36,771 nucleotides of DNA from DATAFF01 sp044870245. GTDB lineage: Bacteria > Pseudomonadota > Alphaproteobacteria > Rhizobiales > Aestuariivirgaceae. The stretch's first letter is position 1; the number at the start of each line of letters is the position of its first letter. A program made the translations under genes and the position numbers. This document shows, in pieces, positions 18,674 through 26,504 of the stretch. The notes under the pieces were generated by a model. It was given only the letters and a program-made list of their open reading frames with translations. It was not told where the DNA came from and made no database searches. The stretch spans positions 1 to 36,771 of the forward strand of contig JBIOYR010000011.1 in the NCBI GenBank assembly GCA_044870245.1. Reading direction: 5' to 3'.

Positions 18674-19515
18674 GGCTGGCGACGGAGCGCATCGGCAAGA
18701 CTCATCCTGGCCGAACCGGGCTTCAGCGGCTGCTGCTGGTCCGGATGGGGGGCAAAGCCCGTGAGATAGGCGATCTCAAAGGTTGCGCGGATCCGTCCAT
18801 CGCCATCGGCAAAACGATCGCGATAGTGGCCGATCATGCGCGTAAGCAGACGCCGCGACGGTCCGCGGCGCGTCCGCTCGATCAGCGCGTTGGACCAGCC
18901 GAGCGCCTTGAGCTCGCGCAGCAGCGCCAAAGGATCGGCGTAACGAACCACCAGCCGCTCACTATCGACGACCGGCAGCGCCAAGCCTGACCGCAGCATG
19001 AGATCGCCGAGATCGCGCAGGCCGGCAAAGGGCACGACGCGCGGCGTCGCGCCGCCGGTCAGCTCGACCTCGGCCAGGCTCCAGGATTCGCGCAGCTCCC
19101 TGAGCGTCGCGCCGGCGAGGGCCGCACCAAGGAACAATCCGTCAGGCCGCAGTGCCTGACGAACATCGGCAAGGAGGCGAGCGACGTCGTTTGCGGTCTC
19201 CGGGCCAAAGAGCATCAGCAGGCAATCCAGGCTTTCGGCGCGCACCGGGACATCGCTGGCCGCCACCACCAGATCGGCATTGCGGGTTTCGACCGTCGCC
19301 GCGCGGATCGTCTGCGCTCGCGGCACCGACAGGAGATCAGGACGGGTGCCGTGAGCCAAGGCGAGGTCGAAGCGCTGTCGCGATGACGAAAGCCGCGACA
19401 GGATCTCGCCGGCGGCATGCTCGTGCAGAAAGCCGGGAAAGCCCGGAGCTGCCACCGCCCTCGTCAAGCGTTGACGCAGTCGTAGCTCATCGAATATGGG
19501 GATCGGCTGCGGCAC
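18670..19515 (-). CDS. BioC/NDUFAF5-like SAM-dependent methyltransferase domain protein
   Basis: A 281-residue protein from GTG 19515. The order of blocks fits the alphaproteobacterial methyltransferase family related to mitochondrial NDUFAF5: IFDELRLRQRLTRA, FLHEHAAGEILSRL, a degenerate SAM region (RQRFDLALAHGT), SLDCLLMLFGPETANDVARL, ALRPDGLFLGAALAG and LRDLGDLMLRSGLALPVVDS. The classical GxGxG loop is not present, which is usual for this subfamily but leaves activity open; the substrate is unknown (the mitochondrial relative hydroxylates an arginine of complex I). It diverges from comF, an adjacency seen in many alphaproteobacteria, and overlaps the pilin stop by CTAG. Confidence 0.75.
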   Translation of the reverse strand: MPQPIPIFDELRLRQRLTRAVAAPGFPGFLHEHAAGEILSRLSSSRQRFDLALAHGTRPDLLSVPRAQTIRAATVETRNADLVVAASDVPVRAESLDCLLMLFGPETANDVARLLADVRQALRPDGLFLGAALAGATLRELRESWSLAEVELTGGATPRVVPFAGLRDLGDLMLRSGLALPVVDSERLVVRYADPLALLRELKALGWSNALIERTRRGPSRRLLTRMIGHYRDRFADGDGRIRATFEIAYLTGFAPHPDQQQPLKPGSARMSLADALRRQP

Positions 19516-19531
19516 TGTGCGCTAGAACCTC

Positions 19532-20305
19532 ATGCATAGGGAAATGTCCATCGTCGTCTGGCGCTTTCTTTCAGCGGGCAATGAGCTACTGGACATGCTG
19601 TTGCCGCCGCGTTGCGTATTATGCCGGGACATCACCATGAGCCAAGCCGGGCTTTGCGCAACCTGCTGGAGCGGCCTGACGCTGATCGATGCGCCGCGCT
19701 GTGCGGTGACCGGCGTGCCGTTCCCGTATGTCGGCGAGGGCGACGACCTGGTCAGCCCGGCGGCGCTCAAGTCGCCCCCGCTCTATCACCGGGCGCGTGG
19801 CGCTGTCATCTTTGACAAGAGATCGAGGCTGCTGGTGCATGGCCTCAAATACCAGGATCGTCATGAGGCCGCCCTGCCGATGGCGCGGCTCATGGCGGTG
19901 GCCGGACGCGATGTGATCGCGGCAAGCGATCTCCTGATGCCGGTGCCGCTCCATCGTTGGCGGTTGTGGCGCCGCCGTTACAACCAGGCCGCGCTGCTGG
20001 CAATGCGGATTGCCCGGTTCGTGGCAAAGCCCTGCCATTATCAAGGTCTCGTTCGGATTCGGGCAACGGCGACGCAGGTCGGGCTCGATGCCAAACGGCG
20101 GGCACGGAACGTCCGGGGCGCATTCGCGCTGTCGCCGGAGACCCATAACCAGATCAGGGGGCGACGGGTGTTGCTAATCGACGATGTGCTGACCACCGGC
20201 GCCACAAGCAATGCATGCGCCGAGGCGCTCCTCAATGGCGGCGCAGCAAGCGTTAATGTTCTGGTGTTCGCTCTTGCCGCCGGCCCTCACCGGCTACATA
20301 TATGA
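19532..20305 (+). CDS. comF: ComF family phosphoribosyltransferase-like protein
   Basis: A 257-residue ComF. The N-terminal double zinc ribbon shows LPPRCVLCRD and GLCATCWSGL, and the C-terminal type I PRTase domain contains LLMPVPLHRWRLWRRRYNQA, ATQVGLDAKRRARNVRGAF and the PRPP loop VLLIDDVLTTGAT (about residues 213-225). ComF proteins support DNA uptake in naturally competent bacteria, acting on imported single strands; in alphaproteobacteria the gene is widespread without shown competence. The start may be ATG 19532 or ATG 19544 (MSIVVWRFL). It diverges from the methyltransferase and precedes grxC. Confidence 0.9.
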   Translation: MHREMSIVVWRFLSAGNELLDMLLPPRCVLCRDITMSQAGLCATCWSGLTLIDAPRCAVTGVPFPYVGEGDDLVSPAALKSPPLYHRARGAVIFDKRSRLLVHGLKYQDRHEAALPMARLMAVAGRDVIAASDLLMPVPLHRWRLWRRRYNQAALLAMRIARFVAKPCHYQGLVRIRATATQVGLDAKRRARNVRGAFALSPETHNQIRGRRVLLIDDVLTTGATSNACAEALLNGGAASVNVLVFALAAGPHRLHI

Positions 20306-20340
20306 CAATTATAAACGAATCGAAATTTTGCGGGCACGCT

Positions 20341-20598
20341 ATGGCGGACGTCACTATCTACACCACACAATTCTGCCCCTATTGTGTGGCCGCCAAGAAC
20401 CTGCTTCGCAACAAAGGGGCGTCTTTCCAGGAAATCGACGTCTCCTTCGATCCATCGCAACGCAAGACCATGAGCGAGCGGGCCGGCGGGCGGCGCACCG
20501 TGCCGCAGATCTTCATCGGCGAACAGCACATTGGCGGCTGCGACGATCTGTTCGCGCTCGACCGGCGGGGCGATCTCGATCCTCTGCTCGATGTGTGA
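20341..20598 (+). CDS. grxC: Glutaredoxin 3 (dithiol, CPYC)
   Basis: Eighty-five residues from ATG 20341 (MADVTIYTTQFCPYCVAAKN), with the active site CPYC, the TVP cis-proline turn in RRTVPQIFIG and the glutathione-binding GGCDDL. It reduces glutathione-mixed disulphides and ribonucleotide reductase. The frame is open up to ATG 20302, which overlaps the comF stop as ATGA; that start would add 13 residues not seen in the family, but the overlap means coupling is possible. The next gene begins nine bases downstream. Confidence 0.93.
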   Translation: MADVTIYTTQFCPYCVAAKNLLRNKGASFQEIDVSFDPSQRKTMSERAGGRRTVPQIFIGEQHIGGCDDLFALDRRGDLDPLLDV

Positions 20599-20607
20599 CC
20601 CCCTGTG

Positions 20608-21447
20608 ATGTCCAGCGTATTGCGTGTCGGTCTTGTTCAGATGTGCTCGGGTCTCGAGCCCGAGGCCAACATCGCCGAGGCGACCCGGCACATCCGCCGC
20701 GCCGTCGCCGACGGTGCCGAATTCGTGGCGACGCCGGAAATGACCAATGTGATCGAGCCGCGGCGGTCGCTGTTGTGGGAGAAGGTCCGGGACGAGACGA
20801 AGGACCTGTCGGTCGCAGCGTTGGCAGCGGTAGCGCGCGAGCTCGGAATCTGGCTGTCGGTTGGATCGCTGGCGCTCCGGTCGGGCGATCGGCTGGTCAA
20901 TCGCTCGCTGCTCTATGCGCCGGACGGGAGAATCGCGGCGCGCTATGACAAGGTGCATTTGTTCGATGTGGCGTTGCCCAATGGCGAGAGCTATCGCGAG
21001 TCGGGAAGCTATGATGGGGGGACCCGGGCGGTCACCGCCGATGTCGGACCAATCAGGCTTGGCCTTACCATCTGCTATGATCTCAGGTTTCCGCAACTCT
21101 ATCTCGCTTTGGCCGGCGCAGGGGCGAGCGTTTTCACCATTCCCTCGGCATTCACCCGGGTGACCGGCGAGGCGCATTGGCATGTCCTGCTCAGGGCGCG
21201 GGCGATCGAGACCGGCAGCTTCGTGCTGGCGGCAGCGCAGGGTGGCCGCCATGAGAGCGGGCGCGAGACCTATGGCCACAGCCTCGTTGTCGATCCCTGG
21301 GGACGGATCCTTGCCGAGGCGCAGGATCAGCCGGGCGTCATCCTGGCCGATATCGATGCCGAGCAGGCGGCGGCCGCCCGCCGGAAGATCCCGACCTTGC
21401 GCCATCAGCGCGACATCACGGTTGGCGCGGCAGGAGTCGCACAATGA
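20608..21447 (+). CDS. Carbon-nitrogen hydrolase (Nit1/Nit2-type, probable deaminated glutathione amidase)
   Basis: A 279-residue nitrilase-superfamily enzyme with the full triad: E44 (TPEMTN), K115 (YDKVHLFDV) and C156 (ICYDLRFPQLY). The blocks DPWGRILAEA and FTIPSAFTRVTGEAHW fit the Nit1/Nit2 branch, whose members hydrolyse deaminated glutathione or omega-amidate substrates such as 2-oxoglutaramate. The place just after glutaredoxin agrees with glutathione repair, though the exact substrate is inference. ATG 20608 is preferred over the adjacent GTG. Its stop overlaps the next gene start as ATGA. Confidence 0.9.
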   Translation: MSSVLRVGLVQMCSGLEPEANIAEATRHIRRAVADGAEFVATPEMTNVIEPRRSLLWEKVRDETKDLSVAALAAVARELGIWLSVGSLALRSGDRLVNRSLLYAPDGRIAARYDKVHLFDVALPNGESYRESGSYDGGTRAVTADVGPIRLGLTICYDLRFPQLYLALAGAGASVFTIPSAFTRVTGEAHWHVLLRARAIETGSFVLAAAQGGRHESGRETYGHSLVVDPWGRILAEAQDQPGVILADIDAEQAAAARRKIPTLRHQRDITVGAAGVAQ

Positions 21448-21887
21448 TCCGCTACGATCTGGTCTGCGACAAGGAGCACGCCTTCGACGGATGGTTTCGC
21501 AACAGCGAAGCCTATGACGCGCAAACTGCGGCCGGCCAGGTGGTGTGCCCGGTCTGCGGCTCGACGACGGTCGTCAAGCAGCTGATGACGCCGGGCATCC
21601 CGGCGAAGTCTAACCAGCGCGCCGAAAGCCGTATGCCGGTATTCACAGGGCGGAAGGACGAGAAGGTTTCAGAGCTGGTCGAGGCAGTGCGGAAGCTCCG
21701 GCGGCAGGTGGAGGAGAACGCCGATTATGTCGGCGATCGGTTCGCCGAGGAGGCCCGGCGCATCCACTATAACGAGGTCAAGCCACGCGGCATTTATGGC
21801 GAAGCCTCGCTAGAGGAGGCGAAGGCGCTGCTCGAGGAAGGGGTGGAGGTGCACCCGCTGCCGCCGTTGCCCGAGGACTCGAACTAG
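21444..21887 (+). CDS. DUF1178 family protein
   Basis: A 147-residue protein matching DUF1178: the opening MIRYDLVCDKEHAFDGWFRN, the cysteine pair VVCPVCGSTTVVKQLM (a likely zinc knuckle with C9), and the C-terminal RRIHYNEVKPRGIYGEAS. No function has been assigned to the family as far as I know. It is translationally coupled to the nitrilase gene by a four-base overlap, and this nitrilase-DUF1178 pair is common in alphaproteobacteria. Its stop shares CTAG with the convergent ubiG stop. Confidence 0.93.
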   Translation: MIRYDLVCDKEHAFDGWFRNSEAYDAQTAAGQVVCPVCGSTTVVKQLMTPGIPAKSNQRAESRMPVFTGRKDEKVSELVEAVRKLRRQVEENADYVGDRFAEEARRIHYNEVKPRGIYGEASLEEAKALLEEGVEVHPLPPLPEDSN

Positions 21888-22639
21888 GCCGATCCGGGGG
21901 CCTGGGACACCAGCATGAAGTTCACCGCGAGATCGGACGAACGCGACCAGCTCATGGTGAGCGGGTTGAAGATCACGCCGTCGGTCGCCCGCACCGCCAA
22001 CCCGGCGGCCTTGACCCAGGCCCCGAGCTCGGCCGGAGTGATGAACTTCTCCCATTGGTGGGTACCCTTGGGCAGCCAACCGAGAACATATTCGGCGCCG
22101 ATGATCGCCAGGGCGAAGGACCGGAAGGTCCGGTTGATGGTCGCCACGACCATGACGCCGCTTGGCTTCAGCATCCGGCTGCAGTCGATGAGAAAGCGTT
22201 CGGGATCCCTGACATGCTCGATCACCTCCATATTGAGGATGATATCGAAGCGCTCGCCGCCGGCAGCGAGCTCCTCGGCGGTGACCACCCGGTAGTCGAT
22301 CGCCAGCTCCTGCTCGGCGGCGTGGACGCTCGCGGTCTTGATGTTGCGATCGGAGGGGTCGATGCCGACAACCTCCGCTCCGAGGCGGGCCATCGGCTCG
22401 GACAGAAGCCCGCCGCCGCAGCCGATGTCGAGGAGACGGAGACCCTTGAACGGCCGCAGCGCCATCGGGTCGAGGCCAAGCCAGGCGGTCGCCTGCTCGC
22501 GGATATAGGTCAGCCGGACGGGATTGAACTTGTGAAGCACGCCGAATTTGCCCGCCGGATCCCACCATTGTGCGGCAATTGATGAAAATTTCGCCACTTC
22601 GGCGTCTTCAACCGAGCTTCTCAGGGGCGTCGGCATCAT
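21884..22639 (-). CDS. ubiG: Ubiquinone biosynthesis O-methyltransferase UbiG
   Basis: From ATG 22639 the protein has 251 residues (MMPTPLRSSVEDAEVAKF); the frame is open to 23140 but that part overlaps lysC and shows no homology. Typical UbiG blocks are FSSIAAQWWDPAGKFGVLH, LHKFNPVRLTYIREQ, the SAM loop LLDIGCGGGLLSEPMARLGA (about residues 65-84) and the membrane-associated segment NRTFRSFALAIIGAEYVLGW. It carries out both O-methylations of the ubiquinone ring. It diverges from lysC, with about 177 bases between the two starts holding the lysC leader structures. Confidence 0.96.
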   Translation of the reverse strand: MMPTPLRSSVEDAEVAKFSSIAAQWWDPAGKFGVLHKFNPVRLTYIREQATAWLGLDPMALRPFKGLRLLDIGCGGGLLSEPMARLGAEVVGIDPSDRNIKTASVHAAEQELAIDYRVVTAEELAAGGERFDIILNMEVIEHVRDPERFLIDCSRMLKPSGVMVVATINRTFRSFALAIIGAEYVLGWLPKGTHQWEKFITPAELGAWVKAAGLAVRATDGVIFNPLTMSWSRSSDLAVNFMLVSQAPGSA

Positions 22640-22687
22640 ATCCGGTCGAACCTCCGACGGAATGTATTCGCCAATACGCTGCAGGGA

Positions 22688-22763
22688 TTGCAGGCGGCCA
22701 CTATTGCATATATGACGCGCCGGAGAACCGTTCTCCGCGCGCCTTTTTGGCGCGCTGCTCCGG
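22688..22763 (+). promoter_or_regulatory. Putative lysC promoter and leader with competing hairpins
   Basis: TTGCAG (22688-22693) and TATGAC (22711-22716), 17 bases apart, make a fair promoter with a start near 22722. The RNA would open with hairpin A, GGAGAA/TTCTCC (22722-22727 with 22731-22736), followed at once by hairpin B, GCGCGCC/GGCGCGC around five T (22737-22743 with 22749-22755). CCGGAG (22720-22725) can instead pair with CTCCGG (22758-22763), enclosing B and breaking A. No known riboswitch is recognised. Confidence 0.45.
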
Positions 22764-22816
22764 GAACCCGCTTTAGGTTTGTTTCGACCGGTCCCTCGCA
22801 AGGCAAGAGACAGGGC

Positions 22817-24070
22817 ATGGCTCGATTGGTGATGAAGTTCGGGGGAACCTCGGTCGCCGATATCGCGCGAATCCGCAATGTCGCGCGCCATGTCGAGCGC
22901 GAGCTCAAGGCCGGCCACCAGGTCGCCGTAGTGGTTTCGGCGATGGCCGGGACGACCGATCAGCTGGTCGGATGGTGCCGCGAAGCGGCGCTCAAGCACG
23001 ATGCCCGCGAATATGATGCAGTGGTGGCCTCGGGCGAGCAGGTCACTGCCGGGCTTCTCGCCATCGTTCTGCAGGACATGGGAATTCCCGCCCGGTCGTG
23101 GATGGGCTGGCAGGTCGCGGTGCGCACGGATGGCGTTCACGGCGCGGCGCGCATCCTGGAGATCGACGATCAGGAGGTCCGCAAGCGCCTGGAACAGGGC
23201 CAGGTCGTCGTGATGGCCGGCTTTCAGGGGATCGGCCCGGACCGGCGCATCACCACGCTGGGCCGCGGCGGCTCGGATACGAGCGCGGTGGCGCTGGCAG
23301 CCGCCCTCGATGCCCGGTGCGATATCTATTCCGATGTGGATGGGGTCTACACCACCGATCCGCGCATCGTCGAGAAGGCCCGGCGGGTCGACCGCATCAC
23401 TTATGAAGAGATGCTGGAAATGGCCTCTCTCGGCTCCAAGGTGCTGCAGACCCGGTCGGTCGAGCTGGCAATGGTGTATAAGGTGCCACTCCAGGTGCGC
23501 TCCAGTTTCGACCCGGCGGACTCACCCAGCCAGAACCGGTCGGACGGAACCGGGCCTGGCACCATCGTATGCGACGAGGACAAGATCGTGGAACAGCAGG
23601 TTGTCAGCGGAATCGCCTATGCCAAGGACGAGGCCAAGGTGTCGATCCGCGGCGTGCCCGATCGCCCGGGCGTGTCGGCCGGAATCTTCGGTCCGCTGGC
23701 CGAGGCCAATATCAGCGTCGACGTGATCGTGCAGAACGTGTCGCCCGACGGGAAGATGGCCAATATCACCTTCACCATCGCCACCAAGGACCTCAGGCGG
23801 ACGCTGGAAGTGCTGGAGGCAGCGCGCGACAAGATCGGTTATGCCGAGCTGTCGCATGCCACCGGCATCGCCAAGGTGTCGATCATCGGGATCGGCATGC
23901 GCAGCCATGCGGGCGTGGCGGCGAAGATGTTCAAGGCGCTGGCGGAAAAGGGCATCAACATCCAGGCGATCACCACCTCCGAGATCAAGGTCTCGGTGCT
24001 GATCGATGCGGCCTATACGGAACTCGCGGTCAGGGCGCTGCACAGCGTGTACGGGCTCGATGCGGTTTGA
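22817..24070 (+). CDS. lysC: Aspartate kinase
   Basis: From ATG 22817 (MARLVMKFGGTSVADIARIR) 417 residues, the usual length for monofunctional aspartokinase; the frame from 22688 is only leader. The kinase domain includes KFGGTSV, FQGIGPDRRITTLGRGGSDT and DVDGVYTTDPRIV. Two C-terminal ACT domains (about 265-340 and 345-415) bind lysine and threonine for feedback control (VSIRGVPDRPGVSAGIFGPL, VSIIGIGMRSHAGVAAKMF). It makes aspartyl phosphate, the entry to lysine, threonine, methionine and diaminopimelate. CAGGG lies just upstream of the start. Divergent from ubiG; ptsP follows, a pairing common in Hyphomicrobiales. Confidence 0.97.
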   Translation: MARLVMKFGGTSVADIARIRNVARHVERELKAGHQVAVVVSAMAGTTDQLVGWCREAALKHDAREYDAVVASGEQVTAGLLAIVLQDMGIPARSWMGWQVAVRTDGVHGAARILEIDDQEVRKRLEQGQVVVMAGFQGIGPDRRITTLGRGGSDTSAVALAAALDARCDIYSDVDGVYTTDPRIVEKARRVDRITYEEMLEMASLGSKVLQTRSVELAMVYKVPLQVRSSFDPADSPSQNRSDGTGPGTIVCDEDKIVEQQVVSGIAYAKDEAKVSIRGVPDRPGVSAGIFGPLAEANISVDVIVQNVSPDGKMANITFTIATKDLRRTLEVLEAARDKIGYAELSHATGIAKVSIIGIGMRSHAGVAAKMFKALAEKGINIQAITTSEIKVSVLIDAAYTELAVRALHSVYGLDAV

Positions 24071-24084
24071 TCAGGAAGGACATG

Positions 24085-24135
24085 ATGATCGCTAAGCCCC
24101 GTGCCAAATCGCCGAAAAGGCCAGTCCAGGTCTAA
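24085..24135 (+). CDS. Possible basic leader peptide before ptsP
   Basis: A 16-residue frame MIAKPRAKSPKRPVQV with an unusually strong ribosome binding site (AGGAAGGA, 24073-24080) placed five bases upstream; ATG 24082 would add one Met. Its TAA lies directly on the ptsP ribosome binding site (TAAGGAC), so ribosomes ending here could feed into ptsP. Three prolines and six basic residues are unusual in so short a peptide. It may be a translated leader or only chance. Confidence 0.3.
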   Translation: MIAKPRAKSPKRPVQV

Positions 24136-24147
24136 GGACGCACGCCG

Positions 24148-26412
24148 ATGGTTCCACCTGCCCTAGGCCCGCGCGTCCTGCTCCGAAGGCTGCGCGAAGT
24201 CATGGCGGAGCCGGTCGCAGCGCAGCAGAGGCTTGATCGCATCGTGACGCTGATCGCTGCCAACATGGTGGCGGAGGTGTGCTCGATCTATGTGCTGCGG
24301 CCGGGCGGCGATCTCGAGCTCTTCGCGACCGAGGGCCTGAACCGGGCGGCGGTGCATAAGAGCCGGCTGAAGCTCGGGGAAGGTCTGGTCGGAAAGATCG
24401 CCCTCGATGGTGCGCCGCTCAACCTCGCCGAGGCGCAGTCCCATCCCGACTTCAAATATCTGCCGGAGACGGGCGAGGAGATCTATTCGTCATTCCTTGG
24501 CGTGCCGCTGCTGAGGCTCGGCCGATCGATCGGCGTCTTGGTCGTCCAGAACCGCACCAAGCGCCAATATATCGAGGAGGAAGAGGAGGCGCTGCAGACG
24601 GCGGCGATGGTGCTCGCCGAGGTCATCGCCTCCGGCGACATGAAGGAGCTGGCGCAGGCGGGCGAGGCGGAAGCGGCACGCCTCCGCAGCCACCATCTGC
24701 GCGGCGAGAGCATCGCCGAAGGGTTGGCGCTCGGCCATGTCGTTCTGCATGAGCCGCGGGTCGTCATCACCAATCTGATCGCCGAAAGCATTCCCGACGA
24801 GAAGCGGCGGCTCGAGGAGGGGATTGCGGCGCTGCGCCAGCAGGTCGACACGCTGATCGGCCGCCTGAGCCTCGGCGAGGGCGGCGAGCATGACGAGGTG
24901 CTCGAGACGTTCCGGATGTTCGCCCATGACCGCGGCTGGGTCAGGCGAATCCGCGAAGCGGTGGAGACCGGCCTGACGGCCGAGGCTGCGGTCGAGCGGG
25001 TGCAGGGCGAGAATCGCGCCCGCATGATGCGCCAGAGCGATACCTATCTGCGCGACCGCCTGCATGATCTCGACGATCTGGCCAATCGGCTGCTGCGCAT
25101 CCTGACGGGTCAGACCGGCACGGCAGCGCAGGGCCAGCTGCCGCGCGATGCCATCGTGGTGGCGCGCACCATGGGACCTGCCGAGCTCCTCGACTATGAC
25201 AGGACGAGGCTGCGCGGCCTGGTGCTCGCCGAATCCGGGACCAACAGCCATGTGGCGATCGTGGCGCGGGCGCTTGGGGTTCCGGCGGTCGGCCATGTCC
25301 TCGACATCATCGAGCTGGTCGAGACCGGCGATCCGATCATTGTCGATGGCGGGCTCGGCGAGATCCATGTCCGACCGTCGCCCGGCATCGAGCAGGCCTA
25401 TGCCGAGAAGGTCAGGTTCTATGCGCGGCGCCAGGCGAAATATGCCGAGCTCAGGCATCTGCCGGCGGTGACGCTCGATGGCCAGCGGATTGCGCTCAAC
25501 ATCAATGCCGGGCTGATCGTCGATCTGCCGCATCTTTCCGATTCCGGCGCCGACGGCATCGGGCTGTTCCGGACCGAGCTGCAATTCATGCTGTCGCGGC
25601 GGTTTCCGCGACTCGAACAACAGGCCGCACTCTATGCGACGGTTCTGGAGGCTGCAGGAGAGAAGCCGGTGGTGTTCCGCACCCTCGATATCGGCTCCGA
25701 CAAGACCCTGCCCTATCTCCATGTGCCGCGCGAGGACAATCCGGCGCTCGGCTGGCGGGCAATCCGTTATGCGCTGGAGCGTCCTGCGCTGCTCAGGCTG
25801 CAGGCGCGGGCGCTGCTCAGGGCGGGATCGGGCCGCCACCTTCGGATCATGTTTCCGATGGTGGCGGAGGTCGCGGAATTCATCAATGCACGGGCGGCGG
25901 TGCTCGAGGAGCGGGCATTCCTGGAAAGGCAGGGCCATCCGCCGCCGCTCTCCCTGATGGTCGGCGCGATGATCGAGGTGCCGTCACTGTTGTTTCAGCT
26001 CGACACGTTTCTTGCCGAGGTGGATTTCGTGTCGATCGGGTCGAACGACCTCATGCAGTTCCTGTTCGCTTCCGACCGCGGTCACCCGAAGCTCGCCGGC
26101 CGCTATGATCCGCTGAGCCCGCCGGGGCTCAACGCTCTGCGGTTCGTGGCCGAACGGGCGCGAGCCTTCGATGTGCCGATCAATCTTTGCGGGGAAATGG
26201 CGGGGCGGCCACTCGAGGCGATGGCGCTGATCGGGCTTGGTTTTCGCTCGATATCGATGGCACCCGCCGCCATCGGGCCGGTTAAGTCGATGACGCTGAT
26301 GCTGGATGCGGACAAGCTCGAGAGCTTTCTCATGCCGCTGCTCGGCCGCGGCGACCACAGCATCAGGGCCGAGCTCATGGGCTTTGCGGCCGACAACAAC
26401 ATACCGGTCTGA
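24148..26412 (+). CDS. ptsP: Phosphoenolpyruvate-protein phosphotransferase, nitrogen PTS enzyme I
   Basis: A 754-residue EI-Ntr. An N-terminal GAF domain (about 25-160; LDRIVTLIAANMVAEVCSIY, GEGLVGKIA, SFLGVPLLRLGRSIGVLVVQ) precedes the EI domains. The phospho-accepting histidine is H368 in ESGTNSHVAIVARALGVPAV. The PEP-binding barrel follows (about 420-710) with GIGLFRTELQFM, FRTLDIGSDKTLPYL, FPMVAEVAEF, FVSIGSNDLMQFLFASDRG and NLCGEMAGRPLEAMALIGLG. It passes phosphate from PEP to NPr and EIIA-Ntr; the GAF domain senses nitrogen state, glutamine in studied relatives. AAGGA lies nine bases before ATG 24148. A structured gap of 92 bases separates it from the next gene. Confidence 0.96.
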   Translation: MVPPALGPRVLLRRLREVMAEPVAAQQRLDRIVTLIAANMVAEVCSIYVLRPGGDLELFATEGLNRAAVHKSRLKLGEGLVGKIALDGAPLNLAEAQSHPDFKYLPETGEEIYSSFLGVPLLRLGRSIGVLVVQNRTKRQYIEEEEEALQTAAMVLAEVIASGDMKELAQAGEAEAARLRSHHLRGESIAEGLALGHVVLHEPRVVITNLIAESIPDEKRRLEEGIAALRQQVDTLIGRLSLGEGGEHDEVLETFRMFAHDRGWVRRIREAVETGLTAEAAVERVQGENRARMMRQSDTYLRDRLHDLDDLANRLLRILTGQTGTAAQGQLPRDAIVVARTMGPAELLDYDRTRLRGLVLAESGTNSHVAIVARALGVPAVGHVLDIIELVETGDPIIVDGGLGEIHVRPSPGIEQAYAEKVRFYARRQAKYAELRHLPAVTLDGQRIALNINAGLIVDLPHLSDSGADGIGLFRTELQFMLSRRFPRLEQQAALYATVLEAAGEKPVVFRTLDIGSDKTLPYLHVPREDNPALGWRAIRYALERPALLRLQARALLRAGSGRHLRIMFPMVAEVAEFINARAAVLEERAFLERQGHPPPLSLMVGAMIEVPSLLFQLDTFLAEVDFVSIGSNDLMQFLFASDRGHPKLAGRYDPLSPPGLNALRFVAERARAFDVPINLCGEMAGRPLEAMALIGLGFRSISMAPAAIGPVKSMTLMLDADKLESFLMPLLGRGDHSIRAELMGFAADNNIPV

Positions 26413-26414
26413 GC

Positions 26415-26490
26415 GTAACCTGATGGTTACCATTTTGAACCATCGTAGCCGTGACAGGCGCGAGAAAATCCTCCCGCGCCTGATGGTTCA
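26415..26490 (+). promoter_or_regulatory. Competing inverted repeats between ptsP and the RodZ-like gene
   Basis: GATGGTT occurs at 26422-26428 and again at 26482-26488, with AACCATC at 26438-26444 between them, so the middle element can pair with either copy. The second pairing extends to TGAACCAT/ATGGTTCA (26436-26443 with 26483-26490) and stacks on an eight-base stem CAGGCGCG/CGCGCCTG (26455-26462 with 26475-26482). GTAACC/GGTTAC (26415-26420, 26425-26430) offers a third choice. There is no T run, so a simple terminator is unlikely. Confidence 0.45.
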
Positions 26491-26504
26491 GCGGATCGGC
26501 ATTG

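Noticed and set aside
20287..21444. Leftward 385-codon open frame opposite grxC and the nitrilase gene
   Set aside because: Sense genes have intact active sites; the antisense frame has none.
22640..23140. N-terminal extension of ubiG in the open frame
   Set aside because: It overlaps lysC and lacks family similarity; the UbiG homology begins just after ATG 22639.
24490..25938. Leftward 482-codon open frame opposite ptsP
   Set aside because: Shadow of ptsP; no recognisable protein features.
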